Assembly (NCBI GenBank): GCA_963971305.1
Contig: OZ020307.1
Span: 65,531,702-65,595,701 of the forward strand
Source of the DNA: Arcuatula senhousia
Taxonomy: Eukaryota > Mollusca > Bivalvia > Mytilida > Mytilidae
Direction: 5' to 3'
DNA: 64,000 bases
The notes under the pieces were generated by a model. That model was not told the origin of the DNA. It did no database searches and saw only the letters and a program-made list of their open reading frames with translations. How positions within the stretch are numbered: the first letter of the stretch is position 1; the number at the start of each line of letters is the position of its first letter. A program made the position numbers and the translations under genes. Shown here piece by piece: positions 13,801 to 28,300 of this stretch.

Positions 13801-16800
13801 TCTAGGACTTGACCTTTACTTTTATTTTTCATATAACGAAACTAGATTAAGATACAGAAAATTATTTGAAACCAGGAGTAACTAGCAAGGGTTTAACCAT
13901 TAGATTATTCGTTGTCTTTATATGGAATTTGAATATATTGTCAGGATGACCATTCTGACTTTGACAAGAAAAATGATATGATTTACAGAATGTTAATCTT
14001 AGAAATACCCACAAGGATTGCAATAAATTATCTTATAAGGAACTGAATTTCTTCTGAAGAGCAATCTCTGATTTAAATGTCATAGGTTTGACTGAGAATA
14101 ATATATGGTTCTGAAGAAGGAGACATTTTCATATTTTTGTAAGGTCAACCTTTCATGTGGGGGATTATTGAATTTACATTTTTTGCCTTATTTCACAGAG
14201 CGATAAAATTCAGGTTATAAATTGATGAATGTCAATTGGCAGGGAAAGATTTTAACACTTTTCTCAACAGTTTTTGTATGCAGCTTCAGCATGGTTTCCC
14301 ATAAACAGAAAAAAAATGCAACATATTTTAAACATATGTTTGCAAAAACATAATGTTATCTATAAGTTCAACATATTTGCAGGTTATGTTTGGTACCCAT
14401 GGGATAAATATGTGTTAAAAACATATATGTTCATCATATGTTTTATGTTTTCATATGAGAAACATATGTTTAAATGAAGAAAATGTTTTGAATAATTTGC
14501 CAATGTGTACTAATATTTTTTTGTTACCGTATGCTAAACGTATGCTAAACATATGAACGTCATGTTTAACATATAATTGTCATATGTTTAACATATGTTT
14601 GAAAACATATGATTATCCATTTATATTTGATTATTTATGTTGTCCAAAACATATGTAAAAGACACCATGAACATATGTTTAACATATGTTCCAATATTTC
14701 CTGTGTACTGCATGTGTAGCTTACCTACTTCCTATTTAATAAAATCCAGCCACTACATATCTCAAATGACAGATATGAAAAAAAATATTAATGGTTATAC
14801 TCAATGGTATTTATTCAGATTTCTAGTTTTTGTTAACTTTAATATAGTACTATGCAAAGTTGAAACATGAACATATTGCAAGATGATAATCAATAACTGT
14901 AGTTTTTAGCTCACCTGTCGGCCCAAAGTGTCAAGTGAGCTATTGTCACCACCATGCGTCCGTCATTACTTTTTCAAAAATCTTCTTCTCTGAAACTACT
15001 GAAGGGAATTTTTCAAAACTTGGCCAAAGTATTCATCAGGGCACAATGTTTAAAAAATGTTTTTGGCTTTATGATTTGTCAACAAATATGGCCGCAGTAA
15101 CTAAAAATATAACATGGGGTAAAATCACATTCAAAGGCTTAAAACTTGAAAACTAGAACAGATAGAAAAAAATCTTAAGAATCTTAAGCTCTTCAGAATC
15201 AACAGCTCTACAAAAGTCTCCATTTGGTTGAAGTTGTCAGATGCCCTTTAAAGGTGAAAAATAGTGTTTTTTCATGTTTTTGGTCTATAGAATGAAAACT
15301 ATTGCAGTTACAGAAAGCTGTTGCTTGCTTAAACCTTCTGCAATTGAGCTCTACAAAAGTTCCATTGGGAGCAAGATGTCAGGTGACCCCTTATAGGGGT
15401 TACAGTCCTTTAAAGGTTATCAATAGTGATATTTCGTCTTTTTTGCTTATAGAATGAAAACTATTGCAGATAGAGAAAGATATTGCTTGCTTAACCTTCA
15501 GCTCATTAAGCTCTACAACAGTCTTTATTTGGTTAAAAAATAACGATTAGGCTGAAGCTGTCAGATGACCCCTAATAAAAGCTATGGTCCCTAACTGCGG
15601 CAAGGTGGAAGTTGTATGATGATTCTTTATTGGAGATATATGCCTCAAGTGTCCACAAATATTTTCATTCCATTGGTGATTGAGGTCCAATGAGCGATTC
15701 AGGCCCCTGAGAACCTCTTGTTATACCCTGCCACTAAAAGTGATCATAAGGTATTCTGTGTTCTTCCATTCATAACAATAGTTTCTAAGTGGTTAAGATT
15801 TCACACAATTATATTATTTTTTAACCATTCATATGTTTATTTTTATAATCAAGGCAAACACATGTTTCTTATGATATCTCATTACATGTATATAGTTTAA
15901 AAAAAAAATCAAATAATGAAAATGTACTTATTTGCGCGGATTTTGCAGTCAAGTAATTTTTGCCAAATTAAATACCCGAAAAATGATATAAAGCATATGA
16001 AATAATGAGCAAATTCGCGAAATTATAAAATTAAGAACCCGCTAACTTGGGTAAAGTCGTTTAACCTGGAAAATAAATATATTCACAGTATTTATTACCA
16101 GTTTCTGTCTCTCTCTTTTGTACATAGCTATTTTTAGTTTTATGATGTTAATATTTAAACATTGAACATAGCGATTAAGCTATTTTGCTATTTAATGATT
16201 TCCCTTGAGAGAGAAAACAAACAGAAGGATAGAATTATTTATAATTGATGTGTGCACAGTTGACTAATTGTCCCAGGATGTCTCTCCCTAATATTGTTTA
16301 ACGTGATATGAATCTACTGAACATATTCTTTTAATGGTTTTTGTGTCTATATCAATGATTTAAATGGCAGGTTCTAAAATTATCTGTAAAAGTTAAATAG
16401 GCAATGTGAAAACAGTTCCATTAGAAAACTTTTTATTTTTGCAATTGAAATTCGAGCATCAATAAATGGTGCTGTTTTGTACATTTAACAGGCCTAATGG
16501 ACTCCCATTACAAAAATGCATGGTTGAATAAACCATATTTTTTGCTGACATGTAAACATGTTACCAAAACCTGAAGAATTTGAGGTCATAAAGAAAAATG
16601 TGGGTAGCATATCAAATATTCAGAGAAATCATTGCTGCCCTAGAACTGCCAGAGAACCCAGTTTTCTTTTCTTGATGAACATCAGTGGCTGATTAATAGG
16701 GGGCAGAGGAACAGTGCCTCCGTTTTGAACTTTTTGGGGTGGAATATATTTTTTATTTTCTTTGAATAGTTAATTGTACCCACCACTCTCGGTAAAATGT

Positions 16801-19800
16801 ATGGATTGGCCCTAAAACTTTTACCCTACTATAAACCTGAATTTGTGCTTTTTGACAATCTATGAAAATATTGACCTGACATACATTGATTGTGTCCTAT
16901 TTTAAATGAAAATATACAAATGTTTTAATTAGAATAATTATAGAATAATAAAAGTGCTTTGATATTCAAATTATTGTACTATTATGGTTATTAAATGCAC
17001 AGTACTTTGATCCTAATGACATTTGGGAATGATTTACATTAATTTTGCATCATCTCAACAACTTGGGAATATTTTTCATATTTAATAATTTATTTCTTTT
17101 TCTTTATTCACAAAATAGTTATAATACTCTCTTGGTTATGGTTTATTTATATTAACTCACATAGAAAGAGCTTATAAGTCATGAAAGTACATAGCAAAAT
17201 TGAATGCAGGATACAGAAAAAAATAATTGAATGCAGGATACAGAAAAAAAATAATTGAATGCAGGATACAGAAAAAAAATAATTGAATGCAGGATACAGA
17301 AAATAACAACATATGAACAACAACCTGAATGAAAACCAGTCACTCTATCGTGGTTTAGCTTAATAAATGAGTCTTTTTCTGTTGTGATACTTATCTTTAG
17401 AATATTTCATTTAAATGGGAAGTAAAATCCAATGGGACCAACGCTTATGTGGAAAATTTCATGCCCATTCAAAAATGCTCATTACATTTGTATAATAATT
17501 GTGGGTGTAATTCAAATGACAATGTAATTGACCCTTTATCTTATCACAGCATATTTGTAAAGTATGACATTTGAATTGAAATTGACCCTTTATCTGATGA
17601 CATGTGTATAGTAATTGACTTAATTACATGACATTTGTATTTAAATTGACCTTTTGCTCATGACATTTTTATTGTAATTGACACTTTATCTCATTACATT
17701 TATATTGTAAATTTGTAATTTACCTTTATCTTATGACATTTGTATTATAATTGACCCTTTATCTCATAACAGTTTCATAATAATTTACCTTTTATCTAAT
17801 GACATTTGCATTATAATTTACCCCTTTTCTTATGACATTTGCATTACTATAGACTGTTTATTTCATGACATTTTCATGTAATTGACACTTTATCACATAA
17901 CATTTATATTGTAATTGACATTTTTTTCATGGCATTTAATTGTCATTGACTTTATCACATTGATATTGCAATAAACTTTTTATCTCGTGCCATTTGTATA
18001 GTACATTTGTAATTGACCCTTTACCAGGTTACATTTATATTTGATTGATCCTTCATCTCATGACATTTGCATTAAAATTGACCCTTTATCTCATGACAGT
18101 TGCATTATAACTTACCTTTTATCTAAATGGCATGACAAATGGCAATCGGGAACGAAGTGGAGAAAAATTCAAGATCTAGTTTTAATTAGATTGTATAGAC
18201 TTTTTAATTCATGACATTTTACATTATCATTGACCTTTTATCTCGTGACATTTGCATCATAATTGGCCCTTTATCTCATGACGTTTTTGTTCTAATTGAT
18301 CTTTTATCTCAGGACATTTTTATTATTATTGAACATTTATATCATGAAAATTGCATTTTAATAGGCCCTTTATCTCATGACATTTGCATTATAATTGATC
18401 TTTTATCTCATGACATTTGCATTATGATTGGCCTTTATCTCATGACATTTGCATTATGATTGGCCTTTATCTCATGACATTTGCATTATAATTAGCTCTT
18501 TATCTCATGACATTTGCATTATAATTGGCTCTTTATCTCATGACATTTGCATTATAATTGGCTCTTTATCTCATGACATTTGCATTATGATTGGCCTTTA
18601 TCTCATGACATTTGCATTATGATTGGCCTTTATCTCATGACATTTGCATTATAATTGGCTCTTTATCTCATGACATTTGCATTTTAATTGGCTCTTTATC
18701 TCATGACATTTGCATTTTTATTGGTTATTGGTCTCACAACTATTGTATCTAGTTAGCCCTTTATCTTATGACATTTGTATTTTGATAAGCCCTTAAGTAA
18801 ATGACATTTGTAGTATAATTGACCCTTAAGTAAATGACATTTGTATTATAATTGACCCTTAATGTCATTCAATTTATATTTAAATTGACAATTTATCTCA
18901 TGACATTTCCACGGTATTTGGCCCTTAATCTCATGACATTTGTATTGAAATTGACCCTTTATCTCATGACATTTGTATTGTAATTGACCTTTTATCTCAT
19001 GACATTTGCATTATAATTAGGGCCCCGCCACATAGTGGTGGTCGCCTTATAGTAATCAGTCTATCGGTTCGTCCATTGGCCTTCCAAACTTTTTTTCATA
19101 CGCTTTCAGATATTTGGCTGATATTTTGTATGTGAGTCAAGAATGATGAGTTACAGATCGAGTGTAAGTTTCACTCCTGTCCGTAAATTTTTATAGGAGT
19201 TATGGCCCTTTGAACTTTGAAAATTCATTGAAATTTTAGTTTTCCGGACTTTTATTTCATACGCTTTCAGGTATATGATGCTAATATTTTGAATGTGAGT
19301 CAAGTATAGTGAGTAACAGATCGAGTTTATATTTCGCTCCTGTCCACAAATTTTATGGGAGTTATGGCCCTTTGAACTTTGAAAATTCATTGAAATTTTT
19401 GTTTTCCGGTTTTTTTTTCCATACCCTTTCAGATATTAGGCTGATATTTTGTATGTGAGTCAAGTATGATGAGTTAACGAAAGATTTTACATTTCTCTCC
19501 CATCTGCAAATTTTATGGGAGTTATGGCCCTTTGAACTTTGAAAATTCATTTAAATTTAAGTTTTCCGGACTTTTTTTATACGCTTTCAGATATTGGGCT
19601 GATATTTTGTATGCTAGTCAAATATGATAAGTTACAGATCAAGTTTGTTTTGCTCCCGTCTGTAAATTTTCATGGGAGTTATGGCCCTTTGAACTTTAAA
19701 AATTCATTGAAATCTTAGTTTTCGGGACTTTTTTTCCATACCGTTCATATATTGGGCTTATATTTTGTATGTGAGTCAAGTATGAGGAGTTACAGATGGA

Positions 19801-22285
19801 GTTTAAGTGTTGTTAGGGTCCACAAATTTTTATGAGAGTTATGGCCCTTTGAACATTGAAAAAGGTGGCTGGTTTGGGACTTTGTATTGTTTTGCAATAC
19901 TTGCAAAATGCTTGTAAGAACAAATCTTTATAGTCCATCCTACATTAGTTGGCCCTTTTTTGGCCGGATTTCACTAGAGAAAATCTGGGTTATAAAATGC
20001 TGAATGTTGGGCGGGCGGGGAAATACTTTCGTAACAGTTTTCTCAGCAACTACTAATCACAGCCTCTTGATATTTGGTATGCAGCATCAGCATGGGCTTC
20101 CACAGGGTGGGATTCGAATTCAGGTCTGTCGCTCACCTACTTCCTGTTTACCGACTTAGTTAATTTCTGACATAAATGTCCAATTATAGAAAATTTTCGT
20201 AACAGTTTTCTCAGCAACTACTTATTACAGCCTCTTGATATTTGGTATGCAGCATCAGCATGGGCTCCCATAGGGTGGGAATCGATTTCAGGTCTATCGC
20301 TCACCTACTTCCTGTTAACAGACTTAGTTAATTTTTTACATAAATGTCCAATTATAGAAAATTTTTGTAACAGTTTTCTCAGCAACTACTAATCTCAGCC
20401 TCTTAATATTTGGTATGCAGCATCAGCATACGCTCCCATGGGGTGGGATACTAATTCAGGACAGTCGCTCACTTACTTCCTGTTTACCGACTTAGTTAAA
20501 TTGACATGAATGTCAAATATAGAAACATTCGTTACAGTTTGACTCATATAATTCCTGTTAAACGAAATCCGGCCATTTCTGTCTTTGACCCATTTTCTCA
20601 TTACATTTGCATTATAATTGGGATTAATCTCATGACATTTGCATAATAACTGACCTTTTATCTCATTACCTTTGCATTAAGATTGGCCCTTTATCTTGTG
20701 ACATTTGCATTATAATCGGCCCTTTATTTCATGACATTTGCATTTTTATTGGCCCTTCATCTCATGACTATTGCATCTAGTTAGCCCTTTATTTCATGAC
20801 ATTTGCATCTAGTTAGCCCTTTATCTCATGACATTTGTATTTTAATTGACCCTTTATCTCATGACATTTGTTTTTATAAATGACTTGCTTACAGAGTTAG
20901 AAAAGTGTAATAGTAAAATGGGCATTGATAATTTAAATTGCTGTGCCCCGTGTCTTGCTTATGATATTGCATGTCTGGCTACCTCCCCTGTGAAACTTCA
21001 GCAGATGTTAGATGTGTGTTCCAAGTATGCAAGTAAATGGCGTTTCGAATTTAATGGTCTCAAATCGTCTGTGATGTGTTTTTCAAATAAGCGTTTGCGC
21101 CCAGACTTTATATGGAAGGTTTGTGACCAAATAATTCCAGTTACAGATAACTACAAACATCTCGGTATTGAGTTAAACAGTAATTTAAGATCATATGATA
21201 GAACTGTAAACGCATGTCGTAAAGGACGAAGCACCTATTTTGCAGTTGCTAACATTCGAAGTGAAAACGTTAATCCGCTGTCTATCATTAAACTTTACAG
21301 AACTGTTGTATTACCTACTTGTCTTTACGGATGTGAAATGTGGTGTAATTTGCGTAACCAAGATGTCACCGTCTTAAATCGTTTCCAACACCTAATAGTA
21401 AAGAACGCACAAAGACTACCTATAAGAACTAGATCCGATATGTGCGAAAGCATGGTAGGACTTACACCTATAACCTGTGAAATAGAAAAACGAAAACTTC
21501 TTTTATTTGGAAAACTGTGTAAACTTAGTTGTAACATTCTTCCGAAAAAAGTTTTTCTTCTTCGGCTTTACGCATGTCTCCTTGACACTAGTAGTGCATG
21601 CCGCCTAGGATTCATTCCAGACGTATTTAACATTCTACATAAATACAAACTCTTTGATTCTGTCATAGATTACGTGAACTCTGGGCTATTTCCCGACAAA
21701 AGTGCATGGAAACGAATGATAAAATCTGCTATCGACATGACACAACAAGACCATTGGACTTCTCAGTCGTGTAACCGGTGACCAAGACTTTACAAGGTTC
21801 TACAGTATTCACAACTCTATTGGTATTGCATGGGTATGGAAGTATCCCAGATCGGCATTAGATCTTTAAATGGCTTTCCTAATTGCGAAACTTTGGACAT
21901 CAATTCCAGATGAGAATACAAATAAATCATTTTCTGACGTTATGGTCCATGCAGTTTGTGAATGCTCGTGCAACAAATACTTAGGCGAAACGTTAACAGA
22001 CTTGATTATTGAACATTTTAATATAAATCTCTATGTCGAACTTTCAAATTATAATTACGAAGAGCTATTCCGTATATACCTCGGAAAAGAACCAATGACC
22101 ACACTGACAAACGTGGAATTGGATAACCTCCGATCATTGTTCTATATTCACATTATTAAATCCTCAGCCTTGTACAGACGTTACTCAGCCGCCACATGCA
22201 ATGTCATCGAACCTTTCATCTGAGTTTTTTTATTTATAATCTATTTATTTATTTATCTATTTAAGAGATAACCTATTATTTATTT

Positions 22286-22340
<55 letters not shown>

Positions 22341-25300
22341 TATTTATTTATTACCATAATTATGTATTTACTACATATACTTGTATTATTTTATATCCTT
22401 TTTGCCTTAGCATGTACATATGTTTAACCTATTAATATCGTGTAATCTCTTTTATGGAGGAAATAGAGACATGATTGATTGATTGATTGATTGATTCATG
22501 ACATTTGTATTTTAATTGACCCTTTATCTCATGATATTTGTATTGTAGTCGACCCTTTATCTCATGATATTTGTATTTTAATTGGCCCTTAATCTCATGA
22601 CATTTGTATTGTAATTGACCCTTTATCTCATGGCCTTTCTATTGTAATTAACCCTTTCTCTAATTTTCGTCCGATTTATCAACCTCTCAACCAGTGTTGA
22701 AAAAATATTTCTCACCTCTAGAGAGAAAATTGTTCTCAGCGTAATTGCACGTGCAATTGATGAGCGACCTTTTGCAATTTCTTACCTGTAAACATTAGAG
22801 AAAAACCTTCTACAACTTAATTTTCGTTGATTATGGAATTTCTAACATCTCGAGAAATAAACTTTGATATTTTAATCGCTCGGCAAGCCTCGCCATTAAA
22901 ATAATCAAATCTATTTCTCTCGATGTTAGAAATTCCATAATCAACTCGATCGCGTTGTAGAAGCTATGTTTACCTCATGGCATTTGTATTTTAATTGGCC
23001 CTTTATCTCATGACATTTGTATTGTAATTGACTCTTTATCTCATGACATTTGTATTGTAATTGACCCTTTTATTCCATGACAAATGTATTATGATTGACC
23101 CTTTATTTATGACATTTGCATTGTAAGTGACCCTTATCACATGTCATTGTAATTAATTGATTATTTGTCTCATGACATAAGTATTGCGATTGACCCCTTA
23201 TCTTATGGTATACATGATTGTCTTATAATTGATATTTTATCTCATGTCATTTTATTGTAATTGACCCTTTATTCCATTACATTTGTATGATTCTTTGTGA
23301 CATTTGTTTTGGAACTCAATTTTTAACCATACCTCACTTCATTCCTATTTTCTGATTGACACTCCGAAACAGGTCCATCTTCGTATCTTATATGATAAAT
23401 ATAAGACCTAACGTTGCCTTGCCAATTTCTTGTGACAATTATCGTATTTGACAGGTCCATACATTTCCACTTTGACTAATCCTTAGCATGTAGACATTTA
23501 TTGAATTTATTAAAAAATACAAAACAATCATTCAAGTTTATGACAAAACATTTCTGCACTTATAAAAACTAAAGATAATTGTAAAAAGAATAATTACTTT
23601 GACAAGTCAGCTATCTAAACAAGCCTTTAAATGTCACAATATTTTATAGAATCTTAGTTAACTACCCCATTGTGGGTTGTAATAGGACCTCTGTGTGCTC
23701 AACTAAAGCTCATAATGACTATATACCAAGCAGCCTTAAACAAAAGCAATAAATCCTATACAAATTTGTCATGAGAATAGTTAATTGTTTCGAAAATGTT
23801 GAACATAGATATTGGATATAAAGATCGCAGCAGTGCTTAGAAATCCCTGTAATCTAAGTGTACTAAAAGTGCATGTCACAAGCTTTAGTTGCATACTAGC
23901 ACAAAAGAACTAGACAGATGCTGAATGTAAACATCTTGATTTCAATACACTGAAATGCAGGAAATTTTAGATATTGTTAAAAAAATCCCAAATAAATAAA
24001 TTATGAAAGAAGCAGAGGTACCGATGGGGCATCCGAATGTCAAAGTCCGAAAGGGCTGAGACAAAACCAGTAAACACACACAAAGCAGGACGAAAAAAAC
24101 ATGAAGAAGGTCGGCAAACATCTTTATATTATTTTCCTTATGTAGAAAACATAAGTGAACCTGTATCTGACAGTGTGTGAGACTGAAATTTTTTATTCAA
24201 ATTACGATGATAGCTATTGATGTTTGAAATTTTCGTCTCTTTTCTCAGTGTTGTTTTTCCAAATTAATAGGATATATTAGTGTATAGTTTTGCACTGTTT
24301 TTATATCGTCTGCATCAGTTGCAAAGTGACAAATGGGTTCACTTTAATTTCCGTCATGGTTTTCCAGGAAATTACACACTGTGGTCTCCTGATATTTGAC
24401 AAGTAGTTCAATCCAACAGTACTTTATGTCCGTAACTTTTCCTGTTTGCCAAATACATTTTTGATGAATATACTTACAATTTATCAGTCACAGTTTTCCA
24501 GGAATTTACATGCTGCATTCTCTTGCTATTCAACATGCAGCTCCTTCCTAAAGTACAGTCATGATAATGGTTTATTGTCAAATGGTTTTATGGTCGTAAC
24601 TCATCATTTGTGTACCAAACAGAGATGCGTGTCTTCTACTGGAGAGCTTCAATTTTGTCATAGTTGGAAAAGGCTAACCTTTAACTTTAACGAAATTTGA
24701 TTAATAATTTTGATTGTATTTGGATTATCTTCACTCAGTTGTTTTGTTATAAAACTGTTGACGAAGAACTTTTCTAAATATGCATTTCTAGCATTTACCA
24801 AGATAAACCGCATTTATTGTTTTTTATCAATTTATTTGAGACACTTTATTATTCTTTGTCAACTTATTCCGATCTTGTTAAAATTCAATGATAAACTATT
24901 TCTCTAGTCTATAGGCTTCAAATGTAAAAGTTTATGATCTTTTTAGACTTTTCATTAAGCTAAACTTTATTGAAAAATATGGTAAAGATGATAAGCAAGC
25001 TGGTTAATCTTCAAATTATTTGTTCAATATTCCATACATTCTGATAAGTTTGTTATGCTCTTATATATATTTTCGAGTACTGGAATATGTGTTGGAAAGA
25101 CACAGTGTACATATTTCCAAAGTTTGACAGCGTTTGGCTGTTTATTTAGAAATTGATAATTTATCTGTTTGGTCATTGTTGTAATATTTTTTGGCATTTT
25201 TTTTAAAATCAAGTCTTATATTTTACCGGTTTTCCAAGTTTTCTACTCCTGGCGTGTCTGGTGAGGGTTGGTCCGGAAGAGCGCTTCGCACGCGGTGAGG

Positions 25301-28300
25301 TTTTGCTTTTGTACATTTATTGAGATCATTTCGGTATGTGGATCGTGTCTTTTTGGCACATATTCCATATTCTTTCGTTTTTAATATAATCATAAGACTT
25401 GTAAAAATGTTTTTTTTTTAAATACCAAGGTTTCTTTTCTTTTATGATTGTACATGGCTGCAATTGTCTACATTATTGGCTAAGCCTTGTTTTTTGTTAG
25501 GAATGTTTAACTTTCATAACGTACGACGTTTTTGTACTTCTGCTTTCCGTATAAACTGATATATACAGTCTAGATGAATGCTAGATTTCTTATCTCTGAT
25601 CACTTAGAATTAGTTATAAATATATCAACACCCAGTTGAGTCCCTTGACCACAAACCCTATGGTGCACATATCATGTTACAGAACTTTCTTCACAAAAAT
25701 GAAAATATTTTACATGATTTCAAACATCACTTTGAAGTTGACAGTGTACAAGTAATTAAAATCACTCTAATGTTTAACTTTCACTGTCTTTATGGCCATC
25801 ATGCTGAGAGGTTACTGATTTAGCTGATAAAGATTGAGATAAGAGGGCTGATGAAAATCATCAGCTTTTCTTAGCTTGTTTCATAGACTGTATATGCTAC
25901 TAGTTTCATGATGAATATCTTTTTATTGCCAGTCCACGTTTTTCGTTACCTGTGGTCTTCAACTCTTGAGTGTGTTTAATAGTTCTTATCCGGAAAAAGC
26001 CAAATACTAACCCAGTGCACCATATGTTTTGCAAATTCAGGATTTGTAACTAGATCAAAATAGAACTTTGATGCAAAAGATTTGAAGAAAATATCTCGCA
26101 CCATTTCTGAGAAAATTGAAATTGAAAATGCATTGAATTCTATGGTAAACTGTCTGTTTGCGGTGCGTCTTTTTACCACAGAACACCACAGAATACCACA
26201 GAACATAGCAGAATACCACAGAACGCTATTAAAACACTACAAAACAGTTTGAAATGAATAGAAAATAAACAAAAACTAACAAATTCAAAACGGGTTCACG
26301 TTTTGCTTAAATCATTTCCATTCTAATTAGTTATGGGCAATACACAAGTACCACAGAACACATTATCTCTACACTACCAAAACTGCGTGCATTACCACCA
26401 TTGCAATGGACTACATTGAATTTCATATCTGTGTCAGTTTTTCTACTTTTTATTTAACTTTGATAAAATTTGAGTAAGTAATCTTTCATAGCACATTAAA
26501 TACGTTTTTCGGTGTTTTTTTGTTACTTCTAGGTAATCAATATAGTACGAAATTTACTTGTTAGATGTGCTACGTATTGGATTAATTAGTCGATTGCTTT
26601 TAAGAAAATCAAACATTTTCGTTTAAAATGTGAAAATTTATAGATAATTTACGTGAAATTGTATGTCGCTCACCCGGGGTTGCACAAGTCCTTAACTTAT
26701 TTCATGATTTATTTTAGTTCTGTGGTGTTCTGTGGTATTCTGTGGTAAAAAGACGCACCCGTCTGTTTGTACCTGGGTAGGTACAAATGGAACAATTGTG
26801 ACAAGACAAAAGTTTTGGTGGTATTTAAAATCTAGTACAAAATTGTTTATAGTAGATAGAATTGGAAGAAATTTTGCATTGTGAATAATAGAAAATATGT
26901 TGACATTTCTCAAAAGAAAATTTCAAGATATCATAAAAGGTTCGCATGTAGTTTCAATTTTTAATGCAATGTCCATATTTGGTAATCCACGAATTAAAAT
27001 GGTAATAACAGATAAAATAAGTCATCAACTTGACATTTTGTGGCATATTATGGGTTCTGGGAACCCATTCTATAGAATCAAAGACAGAGGAAGGTTTTAA
27101 AGCAACAAACAAAAATTCTAGCTATTTCCGGAGCTGAACTATTGCTTTGGCTTATGGATTCGAACGCATTTTTTGTTTAAATGTGTAGTTGTTTTAAAAT
27201 CACCGAAGTCCAATAACTCGAATACTGATTCAAACCCTTTCTATAGACGTATCCTTCGACGGACAATGACTGTATATGGAGGCTGAATTTTTCTGGTTTA
27301 AGTCCAAGGATACTCTGTATACATTTTGTACTGTATTATGACTGAATATAATTCATGCAAGCCTGGTGTATAGGGAATAGATGCTTTATATTAGTATATG
27401 GATATAATGACCAGGCAGAGTTCATAGGTTTATCTATGTATTGTTGGTGTTAATGAGTTTTTCTTCCACAATATCTGTACATAATGGTTTATTTCTTTTG
27501 CCTTGTCCTTTTTCGACATTTGGTATTAATTCTTTAATACAGTACTATTGTGTCATTTTTGCATGGCTTTTTTCGTATAAGAACCTGCAGCTGGCATTTT
27601 TACGATAAATGGTACTGATAGAAGTGAAATGAACTTTATTTGTGTGTTATGGTCTTATGTACCACTCCATATCTTATTATAATTCGGAAAGAAAGTTAAA
27701 TAAAACTGAATGACTTTGTGGAACATTTATTCTCTGTAGTTCTGTCATATTAGCAATGTATTATAAAATCGACTATTCCAGGACCGGATTTGAATAACGT
27801 CATGCATTTTATTTTGACCATGGGCCATTTGCAGAACGGCGATCAGCGCCTATACTGGCTTCGTTGAAGGCTGTTGGCGGGTTTTTATTGTGGTTTTTTC
27901 TTTATGTGAGCTGTGTCGCGTACTCTTATTCCTAATATCATTATTTTCTATTTGTTACAACTACAAATATGATTACTAGTATTAGGAATTAATGTTCGTG
28001 ACACAACATCATTTCAATTAGAAAACAGATTGAAAAGATCTAGTAGTCATTAACGTTGACCAACTGGCTGCTGTGCTCAACTTAGGACCGATAAGTAAAT
28101 TACTCCAGGTCTGTAGACGACCATTTTTAAACTGCGTCTGATCTGCGTTTTATTAGAGTATGTTTTTTGAAAAATGGTATTGTCCAAAGTCAAGTTCCAG
28201 AACTTTTTAATAGGGGTTCCAGAGGACGAAAGATTGGTTGGCGGGGCTAAACATATTTCACCGAAAATCTACGGGAAAGGTACAAAATTATTAAAGAAAA

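Noticed and set aside
18211..18459. 82-residue open frame with an 11-residue periodic pattern
   Set aside because: It is the 33-bp satellite read in one frame; the period is a multiple of three, so stops are avoided by chance. No homology or start context.
17490..19018. Regular 33-bp repeats resembling a CRISPR array
   Set aside because: Units are head to tail with no unique spacers, the genome is eukaryotic, and there are no cas genes.
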